Counted from the stretch's first letter, positions 7,401-13,641 are shown. The stretch: 18,954 nt of DNA from CAVQNQ01 sp964427655 (GCA_964427655.1 CAYRWE010000085.1:1-18954), one strand, 5' to 3'. Made by a program: numbers and translations. The notes: a model not told the origin generated them from the sequence alone.

Positions 7401-7512
7401 TGAGGGTTCCTTTGATGGTTCCGCTAGCGGATTGGGCCAGTGCCGGAGAGGCCGCTACAACGGCTAAGAGAGGCAGGAGACAGAGGGTTCGCAGGTTGAA
7501 CATAGTTTTCAT
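4456..7512 (-). CDS. TonB-dependent-receptor-like outer-membrane protein with carboxypeptidase regulatory domain
   Basis: ATG 7512 gives 1018 residues starting MKTMFNLRTLCLLPLLAVV with signal cleavage near ALAQ. The in-frame start at 7599 would overlap the upstream gene by 46 nt and bury the signal peptide. Residues about 29-110 are a carboxypeptidase-regulatory-like fold (GTIKGTLTDNSGAIIPGASV, GGYTFSGLAPGPYTVTV). A plug domain follows (SIYIDGFSGGQLPPKETIRE, then IRINQNPFSAEYDKLGFGRI), then a long beta-barrel (FVQDDWRLRSNLTLSLGLRYE). The protein ends in FTF, a terminal aromatic typical of outer-membrane barrels. A glycine-rich insert occupies about residues 885-937. This Oar-like architecture is abundant in Acidobacteria and is thought to handle large substrates or adhesion. 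No TonB box was recognised and the ligand is unknown. It lies between the DUF5666-like and TIGR03437 genes, probably one operon. Confidence 0.88.
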   Translation of the reverse strand: MKTMFNLRTLCLLPLLAVVAASPALAQSASGTIKGTLTDNSGAIIPGASVAVQGGGSPKSTLTGNDGGYTFSGLAPGPYTVTVTFPGFAPFSRSVAVASGRTVQLPISLALGSEKQEITVQGEAGPTVSVEPDNNATALVLKGEDLAALPDDPDDLSDALQALAGPAAGPNGGSIYIDGFSGGQLPPKETIREIRINQNPFSAEYDKLGFGRIEILTKPGTDKFRGMLYFNDSDSTFNSRNPFASNKPDYSNRQVGGSFGGPISKKASFLVNFDRRDIQNNAITHAFYLDPTSFAVTPVNTAVVTPTANTVISPRLDYQLSANHTLVARFEERFSELDNQGLGQYALPPPYNSSMAYNLPSNSQNLMLTETAVLSPKVVNETRFQYVRQWTASLGNEIPTIDVANEFITGGNGIGNEHDLAKHFELQNNTSISHGSHTIRFGVRVRRLTDQNNNPAGFNGAFTFTGGVEPVLDSNNRLVPGQTVLLTSLEQYQRNLQLQQAGLTESEIQTLGGGPSRFTIQGGQSYVSLVRWDAGPFVQDDWRLRSNLTLSLGLRYEVQSLVSDYGDVAPRVGFAWAPGKASNGRQKTVIRGGMGIFYDRIGFTPFENAILNNGVNQLEYTVFNPTFYPNIPPLSSLNSGQNTINMTDPHLRADYSLQSAIGVERQLPGNTMLSVTYTNNRAEHLAQTVPINTPLAGTFNPLLPLGPGNGVFPYGYSAGNIFDYESGGILRQNIVMVNFNTRFNRRVSLMGNYSLNYAHDLPSTPSDPYDFALDYGRSNLDRRHNFQMFGSVLGPKGVMFAPFVIVRSGAPYDVLLGEDVFGDTYLNARPVLAGAGAACGGDIVCTPYGNFNTNPAAVVTGNNLVPRNYLTMAPLFSLNLRVYRVFGFGERGNRAVPGDMGGRGPGGPGGGGGFGGPGGGMRMGPMGGGGRGGFGGSTTEHRFNLTLAVSFTNILNHLNPGGYQGVLTSNQFGQPTSVNTGFGGGLGFTAAGGPGGPAGPMGSVANNRRIEFSTRFTF

Positions 7513-7553
7513 CGCAGTTCGAGAGATGGCCAAGCGATTCGCGATCCGGTAAG

Positions 7554-8672
7554 TTATTGATTTCCCATGTCGGCGCCACTTTCGCCGCCCAGATTCCAAC
7601 CGCCCATGATGTCGCGTGTGGCAGTGGGGGAAGCGGTCAGCAAAGGTTCGACTCCCGCTAAAAGCATGACTGCGGTGGCATGTCCGGCCTCGGTTCCCAT
7701 GGTGGTGGAAACCATGACGGCGTCACCGGGTTTGAGTTCCGCGAGCGGCATGGCCGGCAAGCGGTCGAGCAGTTGCCCGATATCGCCGCCATTACCGCGG
7801 CCCACGGAGGGAGGAGCGGCTGCCGGGGGCGCGGCCGGGGCGGCGCGATCGGCGCCCGGCTGGTAGCGGCGCGCGAGCATGCGGGCCATCGGCTCGGGCA
7901 AGCGGCGCAAAGTGGAATCCGCATCCACGCGCAGGACCAGCGGCTTCTTGTTGGCCAGGTCCTTGATCCGGATTTCGTCGGTCGCGGGATCTACCGAGGT
8001 CACGGTGGCGGCGAGCTGGCGGAAGGTCCCGAAGACGATCTTCTCGGCCTTGATGACCGAGCCATCGCCGGTGGGATTGCCGAGCACGCGCAACTGGTCT
8101 CCGGGCTCGATTTCGGCAAGGGAGCTGGGCTTGGCGTCGGCAAAGCGCGCCGAATCCGGGGCGTAGCGGCGGAGATCGGTATCGAGGGTCGGCTGGATGG
8201 TCAGGGTTCGCGAGCCGGCTTTAATGGTGACGATCTTGGCCGCCGGATTGGCTGCCACCACCGTGCCGGTAGTGCCGCGCTTCTGCCAATCGGCGCGGTC
8301 CTTCTGTTGAAGATCGGATAAATCGGCGCGCGTCATCACCAGAATGGAGCTGGCTTGGAGAGTCTTCTGGTCGGCCGAGAAATCGCCCAGCGCCACGATG
8401 CGATCGCCCGGCGAGAGGCTCGAGAAAGGTGCTCGGGTTCCCTTTTTGACGTCGCTTTCGCCCGGCCGGATTTGAATAATCGCGGTCTGATCGGAGGTGT
8501 TGACGGTGAGCGGCTCACCCGGATCGGTCTTCAGGGAGATTTGGCCGGCGGCCGCATCCACAGCGGTGACGGCGCCCGCCGCGCGGCCATGACCAGGCAC
8601 CTGAGCCGCCAGCGGAAGCGCGGACAGGATTCCGGCGCAAATAGACAAACCTATGACCCAGAAGGACTTCAT
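7554..8672 (-). CDS. Exported DUF5666-like repeat protein
   Basis: ATG 8672 gives 372 residues starting MKSFWVIGLSICAGILSALP with signal cleavage after LAAQ; an AGGA precedes it by about 9 nt. An in-frame start 48 nt upstream would put charged residues ahead of the signal peptide. Three related units follow, each with a 'TVTxVDxxxxxIxxK' strand pair and a 'LxPGDxxxxxG' turn: GAVTAVDAAAGQISLK with LSPGDRIVALG, GTVVAANPAAKIVTIK with IEPGDQLRVLG, and ATVTSVDPATDEIRIK with LKPGDAVMV. This is the DUF5666-type pattern. A Pro/Ala-rich segment at about residues 280-300 separates the last part. Function is unknown. It begins the envelope gene set, with the receptor gene 41 nt downstream. Confidence 0.7.
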   Translation of the reverse strand: MKSFWVIGLSICAGILSALPLAAQVPGHGRAAGAVTAVDAAAGQISLKTDPGEPLTVNTSDQTAIIQIRPGESDVKKGTRAPFSSLSPGDRIVALGDFSADQKTLQASSILVMTRADLSDLQQKDRADWQKRGTTGTVVAANPAAKIVTIKAGSRTLTIQPTLDTDLRRYAPDSARFADAKPSSLAEIEPGDQLRVLGNPTGDGSVIKAEKIVFGTFRQLAATVTSVDPATDEIRIKDLANKKPLVLRVDADSTLRRLPEPMARMLARRYQPGADRAAPAAPPAAAPPSVGRGNGGDIGQLLDRLPAMPLAELKPGDAVMVSTTMGTEAGHATAVMLLAGVEPLLTASPTATRDIMGGWNLGGESGADMGNQ

Positions 8673-8686
8673 GGCCGATTTCCTAG

Positions 8687-8712
8687 ACGCATCCCCTCTA
8701 ACTGGAGGGCGT
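8687..8712. other. Hairpin next to the DUF5666-like gene ribosome-binding site
   Basis: CCCTC (8694-8698) pairs with GAGGG (8705-8709), flanked by ACG/CGT, forming a bulged hairpin immediately 5' of the AGGA ribosome-binding site on the minus strand. It may be incidental in GC-rich DNA. Confidence 0.25.
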
Positions 8713-8825
8713 CGATCCAAGTTGGAAGGTTACACGGACAGAAGCTGCAGCTGGATACGGAGGAAACATTTCAAGGGAAGAATGGAACCGGAGGGCAGAC
8801 TGAGGAGAATACTTGAGACTGGATT

Positions 8826-8853
8826 GCCGCGTAGGTTTTAGTCACTACGCGGC
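8826..8853. terminator. Perfect 9-bp inverted repeat downstream of the lysine-rich gene
   Basis: GCCGCGTAG (8826-8834) and CTACGCGGC (8845-8853) are perfectly complementary around a 10-nt loop. The repeat sits 36 nt after the stop of the small lysine-rich gene (minus strand) and about 155 nt before the DUF5666-like start. There is no T-tract on the minus strand, so it is at best a Rho-assisted terminator, 3'-end stabiliser or processing site. The rest of the 8673-8888 gap shows no gene. Confidence 0.4.
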
Positions 8854-8888
8854 TGCCCAGCGAAACACTGGAAGCGCGCGAGCGCCCC

Positions 8889-9044
8889 TTACTTCTTCTC
8901 GGTATCGGCGGTCTTCTTGGGGGCCTTCTTGGCCTTCTTAGCTTTCTTTTCCGTCTTCGTGGCAGTGGTGTCCTGACCGAAGGACACGCTGACCGTGCCG
9001 AGCACGAAAGCCAAACCAAGCGCCAGAGCCATCAATTTCTTCAT
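8889..9044 (-). CDS. Small secreted lysine-rich protein
   Basis: This 51-residue product starts MKKLMALALGLAFVLGTVSV with cleavage likely after SFGQ, leaving a mature peptide of about 28 residues that is almost entirely Lys, Ala and Thr (TKTEKKAKKAKKAPKKTA). A textbook AAGGAG lies about 9 nt before the ATG. No cysteines and no folded domain are apparent, so the mature peptide is probably disordered and strongly cationic, in the periplasm or outside. Function unknown; interaction with anionic surface polymers or nucleic acid is conceivable but speculative. It is divergent from the HU/TIR pair with 224 bp between. Confidence 0.8.
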   Translation of the reverse strand: MKKLMALALGLAFVLGTVSVSFGQDTTATKTEKKAKKAKKAPKKTADTEKK

Positions 9045-9162
9045 TTTTCGCTTCTCCTTATGGGTGATGAATTACTTCATCTGGTTAGCATGATAGCGAA
9101 CTGGACATGAACCCCCGCTTAAGCCGCTATTAAAATCGTTTCATGTAAGATCACGCGCGGTC

Positions 9163-9217
9163 CCGCATTATTTCAATTGTGTAAGTCTCTCATTTTCAGA
9201 GAAATGTTGAAATGCGG
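9163..9217. promoter_or_regulatory. Long imperfect hairpin upstream of the HU-TIR operon
   Basis: CCGCAT..TTTCAA (9163-9176, 3 nt bulged) faces TTGAAATGCGG (9207-9217). Inside it TCTCT (9186-9190) pairs with AGAGA (9198-9202) around a 7-nt loop. The structure ends about 51 nt before the first ATG of the HU/TIR pair, in the 224-bp divergent gap (9045-9268). It could be a leader structure or a protein-binding dyad. No convincing -35/-10 pair was found in the gap, only TAGATT at 9254-9259. Confidence 0.4.
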
Positions 9218-9268
9218 CGGAAACTCTCGCGAAAGCCGCGCCAGACCGGCTGGTAGATTAAAACCGGG

Positions 9269-9478
9269 ATGAAGAAGCCTGATATTGCCAAGCGCATGGC
9301 GCGGCGGACGGGCGTGAGCCGCGCCGAGGCGGCGGACCGGCTGGATGGCGTGGTGCACCAGATCCTCGCCAACCTGCGGCAGGGACGCGAAGCCCGCCTG
9401 AGCGGCCTGGGTATTTTCCGTCACGGGCCGGATGGCGGCGTGATATTCGAGCGCGAGGGGGTCGAGCGGCGTGGCTGA
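9269..9478 (+). CDS. Mini HU/IHF-like DNA-binding protein, arm region missing
   Basis: The 69-residue protein follows the HU pattern MKKPDIAKRMARRTGVSRAE (helix 1 and turn), then AADRLDGVVHQILANLRQGR (helix 2), then ARLSGLGIF, matching 'VxLxGFGTF' of HU. Classical HU (about 90 residues) next has a beta-arm with RNPxT and a C-terminal helix. Here the chain goes straight to a short hairpin (RHGPDGGVIFEREG) and ends, so the DNA-intercalating arm is absent. It could dimerise by the HU fold but should bind DNA differently from HU, or not at all. Its stop overlaps the GTG of the TIR gene by 8 nt, so the two are translationally coupled. The N-terminal domain of the next protein looks like a diverged copy of residues about 25-65. 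Confidence 0.75.
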   Translation: MKKPDIAKRMARRTGVSRAEAADRLDGVVHQILANLRQGREARLSGLGIFRHGPDGGVIFEREGVERRG

Positions 9479-10052
9479 AGCGCTTTCGACCGACGAGCTG
9501 GCGGAGGTGGTGATCCGCGGCATAGGGGCCGGGAAGAGCGTGGAGATCGAGGGGCTGGGGACGTTCCATCCCGATACGGGGCGGGGATTTCGCTTCGACC
9601 CCTGGACGAGGCCTCAGGTATTCATCGCCCACGTGAGGGAAGACGCGGCCTCCGCCGAGCGGCTCGCGCGGAACCTGGAGGAAGCCGGCTTCAACCCGTG
9701 GACCGACGCGCGCAAGCTGCTGCCGGGGCAGAACTGGCCGCGAGCCATCGAGAACGCCATCGAGAATTCGGACTTTTTCGTAGCCTGCTTTTCGACCCAC
9801 GCGGTGAGCAAGAAGGGCGGATTTCAAGCCGAACTACGCTATGGGCTGGATTGCGCCCGGCACGTGCCGCTGGACGAAATTTTCGTGGTCCCGGCGCGGC
9901 TGGACGAGTGCCGGATGCCCCGCTCGATCCAGCGCGAGATCCAATATATCGACCTGTTTCCGGATTGGGCGCGGGGTGCGCGGCGGATGGCGGCCATGAT
10001 GCGGCGGGAGCTGGCGCGGCGGGCGCGGCGGGCAGTCGCGGCGCGGAGCTGA
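9471..10052 (+). CDS. Half-HU domain fused to a TIR domain (putative NADase or signalling effector)
   Basis: The GTG start overlaps the preceding gene. The product has 193 residues. Residues 5-45 resemble the second helix and first strands of HU (ELAEVVIRGIGAG, then VEIEGLGTF), again without the arm. Residues 49-165 are a TIR fold: VFIAHVREDAASAERLARNL (strand A, helix A), FNPWTDARKLLPGQNW (the 'W.D...L.PG..W' BB-loop signature), AIENAIENSDFFVACFS, and FQAELRYGL, in which E121 sits where NAD-hydrolysing TIR enzymes have their catalytic glutamate. The tail (about 167-193) is strongly basic. Bacterial TIR domains cleave NAD+ or make cyclic nucleotide signals, often in anti-phage systems. NADase activity here is inference. 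Pirin follows after 66 nt, probably as a separate unit. Confidence 0.8.
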   Translation: MAEALSTDELAEVVIRGIGAGKSVEIEGLGTFHPDTGRGFRFDPWTRPQVFIAHVREDAASAERLARNLEEAGFNPWTDARKLLPGQNWPRAIENAIENSDFFVACFSTHAVSKKGGFQAELRYGLDCARHVPLDEIFVVPARLDECRMPRSIQREIQYIDLFPDWARGARRMAAMMRRELARRARRAVAARS

Positions 10053-10118
10053 ACGTCCGCTTTCGAACAACCGCATTGCATTTTGTGCGCTACGCTCCTA
10101 GGCAGAAAGGAAAGATTC

Positions 10119-11042
10119 ATGTCCCTTCGGCCTGTCAAGCGGGTTATCTCATCGAAGCCCACCCTGGAAGGCGCGGGAGTGCACCTGCGGCGCGCGTTCG
10201 GGTTCGGTAACACAGCCGATTTCGACCCCTTCCTGCTGCTGGACGATTTCCGCAACGACGTTCCCGAAGATTACCTGGCCGGCTTTCCCTGGCACCCGCA
10301 CCGTGGGATCGAGACCATCACCTACGTCCTGACCGGAACCGTGGAACACGGCGACAGCATGGGGCATAGCGGCACCATCGCGGCGGGGGACGTGCAATGG
10401 ATGACGGCGGGCCGCGGGATCATCCACCAGGAGATGCCCAAGGGCGATCCGGCCGGCCGGATGCACGGCTTCCAATTGTGGGCCAACCTTCCGGCGGCGC
10501 TCAAAATGACGACGCCGCACTACCAGGAGGTGAAGTCCGCGGATATCCCGGTGGTGAAGGACGACGACGGCACGGAGGTGCGCATCGTCTGCGGCGATTT
10601 CTGGGGGAAGAAGGGGCCGGTGGACGAGATCGCCGCCGATCCGATCTACCTGGATGTGACGGTGCCGCCGGGGCGCCGCAAGGTTCTGCCGGTGGAGACG
10701 ACACGCCACGCCTTCGCGTACGTGTTCGGGGGTGCAGGGAAGTTCTCGAACGCATCCGGACCGCTGGCGGTGCCCACCGAGCCGGTGGGCTGGGCGGACA
10801 CCACGCCTCCGGCGCAGGCGGAGAACCGCTCGCTGGTGTTGTTCGACCGCGGCGACGAACTAATGGTGCAGGCGGGCGGCGATGGGATTCGCTTCCTGCT
10901 GGTTTCGGGTGAGCCGCTGGAAGAGCCGGTGGCCTGGTACGGGCCGATCGTGATGAACACGCAGGAGCAGCTCCAGCAGGCCTTCACGGAATTGCGCGAG
11001 GGCACCTTTCTGAAAGACGCGGTGCGCGGGCAGGGAGGGTAG
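10119..11042 (+). CDS. Pirin family protein
   Basis: ATG 10119 is preceded by AAAGGAAAG, a good Shine-Dalgarno; an upstream TTG frame lacks pirin homology. The 307-residue bicupin carries the pirin metal motif in its N-terminal cupin: WHPHRGIETITYVL, then GDVQWMTAGRGIIHQE, with H59, H61, H103 and E105 as the expected iron ligands. All four are present. The C-terminal cupin spans about residues 175-280 (FAYVFGGAG, LVLFDRGDE). Bacterial pirins have been linked to quercetin dioxygenase activity and to redox regulation, including modulation of pyruvate dehydrogenase in Serratia; which applies here is unknown. Note that aceE lies 4 kb downstream. Likely cytoplasmic. Confidence 0.93.
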   Translation: MSLRPVKRVISSKPTLEGAGVHLRRAFGFGNTADFDPFLLLDDFRNDVPEDYLAGFPWHPHRGIETITYVLTGTVEHGDSMGHSGTIAAGDVQWMTAGRGIIHQEMPKGDPAGRMHGFQLWANLPAALKMTTPHYQEVKSADIPVVKDDDGTEVRIVCGDFWGKKGPVDEIAADPIYLDVTVPPGRRKVLPVETTRHAFAYVFGGAGKFSNASGPLAVPTEPVGWADTTPPAQAENRSLVLFDRGDELMVQAGGDGIRFLLVSGEPLEEPVAWYGPIVMNTQEQLQQAFTELREGTFLKDAVRGQGG

Positions 11043-11092
11043 GCGAGGGACGCGCAAAGCCAGCGGTCAAATCGGGTTATTCTCGGAAGAGA

Positions 11093-12091
11093 GTGCGCGG
11101 CAAAGGTTTTTCGATCGCCGGGGCCGTGCTGCTGGCGGGAATCGGCATGGCGGCGATTTCGTGGTGGCACGGACGCCCGATGGCCAATGGGCGCGGGCCG
11201 TCCCGGGCTTCCGCCGCAGTGGTGGCGCCGGCGGGCGAAATCACGCTTGCAGGAGCCATCCGGCCGCAACACGTGACCGGCGTGGGATCGGCGACGGCCG
11301 GGAATATCGACGCTTTGCTGGCCGAGGTGGGCGACCAGGTCTACGAAGGGGAAGTGCTGGCGCGGGTGGGCGCGACCGGACTCGAAAGCGCGCACGAGGC
11401 CGCCGCCCAGGCCGTGGATCGCGCGCAGGAGCAGGTGCTGCGCGCGGAACGGGTGGTCTCGAGCGCCATGCTCGAAGCCGTGCGCGCGGATGCCGCGGCA
11501 CAGCGCTCGCGAGCGGAGTTCGAGCGCGTCGAGAAGCTGTTCGACCGCCAGAAGACCCTGCTGGCGGCCGGAGCCACGCCGCGTCTCACTTATCAGCGAG
11601 TCGAGCGGGATTTCGACGGCGCACAGGCGGAGCACGAAAGCGTGGAGAAGGCCGCGCGCTCGGCTCACGACCAGGTAGACGAGGCCAACCGCGAGCTGGC
11701 GGCGGTGCGCCAATTGGCCGCCGACAAAAGCCGGGAGCTGCAGGATTCGCAATCGGCGCTCGAGGCGACGGAAGTGCAATCGCCGGTGGACGGGGTGGTG
11801 GTGGGGAGAAACGGCGCGGTCGGCCGGGCGGTCTCCGAGGCCGGCAACGACCTGTTTCAAATCGCCACCGACATGTACGCCCTGGAAGTGCCTCTCACCG
11901 CGCCCGTCACGGCGGCCAATCGCATACGGCCGGGCCAACCGGCGCTAGTCCTGATTCTCGATATGCAGAGTGCCGGGATCCCGGGCACGGTGAAATCCGT
12001 GGAGGGCTCGGCCGTGGTGGTGGAGTTCACGGGCAGCCTACCTGACCTGCGCCCCGGAATGCGCGCCGACGTGAGGCTAAAGCTTGAGTAG
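11093..12091 (+). CDS. HlyD-type periplasmic adaptor (membrane fusion protein), orphan
   Basis: A GTG start gives 332 residues, with a single N-terminal membrane anchor (FSIAGAVLLAGIGMAAISWW, residues 6-25). A split lipoyl domain is recognisable as NIDALLAEVGDQVYEGEVLA (about 71-90) and ATEVQSPVDGVVVGRNGAVG. These enclose a long alpha-helical hairpin rich in Ala, Glu, Arg and Gln (about 97-225), the coiled coil that contacts an outer-membrane channel. A beta-barrel/membrane-proximal part follows (ALEVPLTAPVTAANRIRPGQ). Such adaptors normally pair with an RND or ABC pump encoded next door, but the flanks are pirin and fumarase, so the partner is elsewhere. Substrate cannot be inferred. No strong ribosome-binding site; GGAAGAGA precedes the GTG. 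Confidence 0.85.
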   Translation: MRGKGFSIAGAVLLAGIGMAAISWWHGRPMANGRGPSRASAAVVAPAGEITLAGAIRPQHVTGVGSATAGNIDALLAEVGDQVYEGEVLARVGATGLESAHEAAAQAVDRAQEQVLRAERVVSSAMLEAVRADAAAQRSRAEFERVEKLFDRQKTLLAAGATPRLTYQRVERDFDGAQAEHESVEKAARSAHDQVDEANRELAAVRQLAADKSRELQDSQSALEATEVQSPVDGVVVGRNGAVGRAVSEAGNDLFQIATDMYALEVPLTAPVTAANRIRPGQPALVLILDMQSAGIPGTVKSVEGSAVVVEFTGSLPDLRPGMRADVRLKLE

Positions 12092-12102
12092 CGTAGCTCC
12101 GA

Positions 12103-12108
12103 TAGAAT
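12103..12108 (+). promoter_or_regulatory. -10 element of the fumarase gene, leaderless candidate
   Basis: TAGAAT (five of six to consensus) lies 6 nt before the fumarase ATG. Transcription 6-7 nt downstream would start at or next to the ATG, and there is no Shine-Dalgarno in the 23-nt gap, consistent with a leaderless mRNA. No good -35 was seen. Confidence 0.4.
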
Positions 12109-12114
12109 GCTTGT

Positions 12115-13626
12115 ATGGAATTCTTAGCCAACAGTCTGTTGGAACTGGTCGTCGAGACCTCGACCAATCTACCCCCTGACGTGCGCGCGGCGATGTCGCT
12201 GGCGGCGCGTGAAGAGACCCCGGGAACGCAATCTTCCCAAGCCCTGGATGTGATTCTGCAGAATATCGACATGGCCGCCTGCGACGCAGGCGCCATCTGC
12301 CAGGACACCGGAATGCCGACGTTTATCGTGCATACCCCGGTGGGCGTAAACCAGATCGTCATTCGCCAGGCCATCCGCGAGGCGGTGGCGGAAGCCACGC
12401 GGCGGGGCAAGCTGCGGCCCAATTCGGTGGATTCGATCACCGGCCGGAACAGCGGCAACAACCTGAGCGCAGAGACGCCGGTTGTGCACTTCGAGCAATG
12501 GGAGGAAGACCAGATCGAGGTGAAGCTGGTCCTCAAGGGGGGCGGCTGCGAGAACAAGAATATTCAGTACTCGGTGCCTTGCAATCTCGAGCACCTGGGG
12601 CGCGCCGATCGCAACCTGGAAGGCGTCCGCAAGTGCATCCTGCACGCGGTGTGGCAGGCTCAGGGACAGGGCTGTTCGCCGGGCGCCCTGGGGGTGTGCA
12701 TCGGCAGCGATCGCGCGCACGGCTATGAACTGGCCAAGGCACAGCTTTTCCGCACGCTCGATGACGTGAATCCCGACCCCGGGCTGGCGGAGCTGGAAGC
12801 GTCCATTATGCAGGAGGGCAACAAGCTGGGGGTGGGCGCGATGGGTTTCGGCGGCAAGGCCACGCTGATCGGGTGCAAGATCACCGCGGCCAACCGGCTG
12901 CCGGCCAGCTTCTTCGTTTCGGTGGCCTACGACTGCTGGGCGTTCCGCCGGCTGGGCGTGCGGCTGGACCCAGCCACCGGAGCGATCACCGGCTGGCTCT
13001 ACCGCGACCCGGAACGGCCCGTGGAGGCCATGGCGCGCGGCACGGGCTTCCCGCTGACGGGCCGCGAGGTGGTCTTGACGCCGCCCGTAACCGAGGCGCA
13101 GGCGCGGGCCCTGAAGGTGGGCGACGTGGTGCTGATCAGCGGCGAGATGTATACCGGCCGCGACGCGGTGCACGCCTATCTGATGAAGAACCCGCCTCCC
13201 GTGGATCTGAACGGCGCGGTGCTCTATCATTGCGGCCCGGTGATGCTGAAAGACGGGGACAACTGGACGGTGAAAGCCGCCGGCCCGACCACCAGCATCC
13301 GGGAGGAACCCTACGAAGCCGACGTGATCCGCCGTTATGGAGTGCGGGTGGTGATCGGCAAGGGCGGGATGGGCCCCAAGACGCTGGCGGCCATGAAGGA
13401 ATACGGGGCGGTGTATCTAAACGGCATCGGCGGGGCCGCGCAGTATTACGCCCGAACGGTCGAGAAGGTGCTGGACGTCAACCTGCTCGAACTGGGCGTG
13501 CCGGAAGCCATGTGGCACGTCCGCGTGAAGGATTTCGCCGCGATCGTCACCATGGACGCGCACGGCAACAGCCTGCATGCTGAGGTGGAACGGCGGACCG
13601 CGGAGGAGCTGGCCAAAGCCGTATAG
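12115..13626 (+). CDS. Class I (Fe-S) fumarate hydratase, fused alpha and beta domains
   Basis: The 503-residue protein joins the TtdA/FumA-type alpha domain (residues about 10-280) and the TtdB-type beta domain (about 310-500) in one chain. It would reversibly hydrate fumarate to malate in the TCA cycle. Alpha-domain motifs are CQDTGMPTF (C62), GGGCENKN (C145), GCSPGALGVCIGSD (C187) and VAYDCWAFRR (C274). C62, C187 and C274 are the best candidates for the three 4Fe-4S ligands; the spacing fits the family. The beta domain has GDVVLISGEMYTGRDAVH and GKGGMG with lysine 416. The GGGCEN position is usually GGGSEN in the family members I know. A related tartrate dehydratase cannot be excluded by eye. 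Neighbouring genes are not TCA genes. No Shine-Dalgarno. Confidence 0.9.
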   Translation: MEFLANSLLELVVETSTNLPPDVRAAMSLAAREETPGTQSSQALDVILQNIDMAACDAGAICQDTGMPTFIVHTPVGVNQIVIRQAIREAVAEATRRGKLRPNSVDSITGRNSGNNLSAETPVVHFEQWEEDQIEVKLVLKGGGCENKNIQYSVPCNLEHLGRADRNLEGVRKCILHAVWQAQGQGCSPGALGVCIGSDRAHGYELAKAQLFRTLDDVNPDPGLAELEASIMQEGNKLGVGAMGFGGKATLIGCKITAANRLPASFFVSVAYDCWAFRRLGVRLDPATGAITGWLYRDPERPVEAMARGTGFPLTGREVVLTPPVTEAQARALKVGDVVLISGEMYTGRDAVHAYLMKNPPPVDLNGAVLYHCGPVMLKDGDNWTVKAAGPTTSIREEPYEADVIRRYGVRVVIGKGGMGPKTLAAMKEYGAVYLNGIGGAAQYYARTVEKVLDVNLLELGVPEAMWHVRVKDFAAIVTMDAHGNSLHAEVERRTAEELAKAV

Positions 13627-13641
13627 AGCCCAATGGGGCTA

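Noticed and set aside
5539..7467. Long open frames on the plus strand opposite the receptor gene
   Set aside because: Antisense to a well-supported coding region, with Gly/Ala/Val/Glu-biased translation and no motifs or ribosome-binding sites.
7513..7599. Earlier start of the receptor gene
   Set aside because: It would place 29 charged residues before the signal peptide and overlap the preceding coding region.
9269..10052. HU-like and TIR genes as one gene broken by a sequencing frameshift
   Set aside because: The 8-nt overlap with a GTG start and an intact second HU-like segment fit two coupled genes better; the duplicated segment would be redundant in one chain. Not fully excluded.
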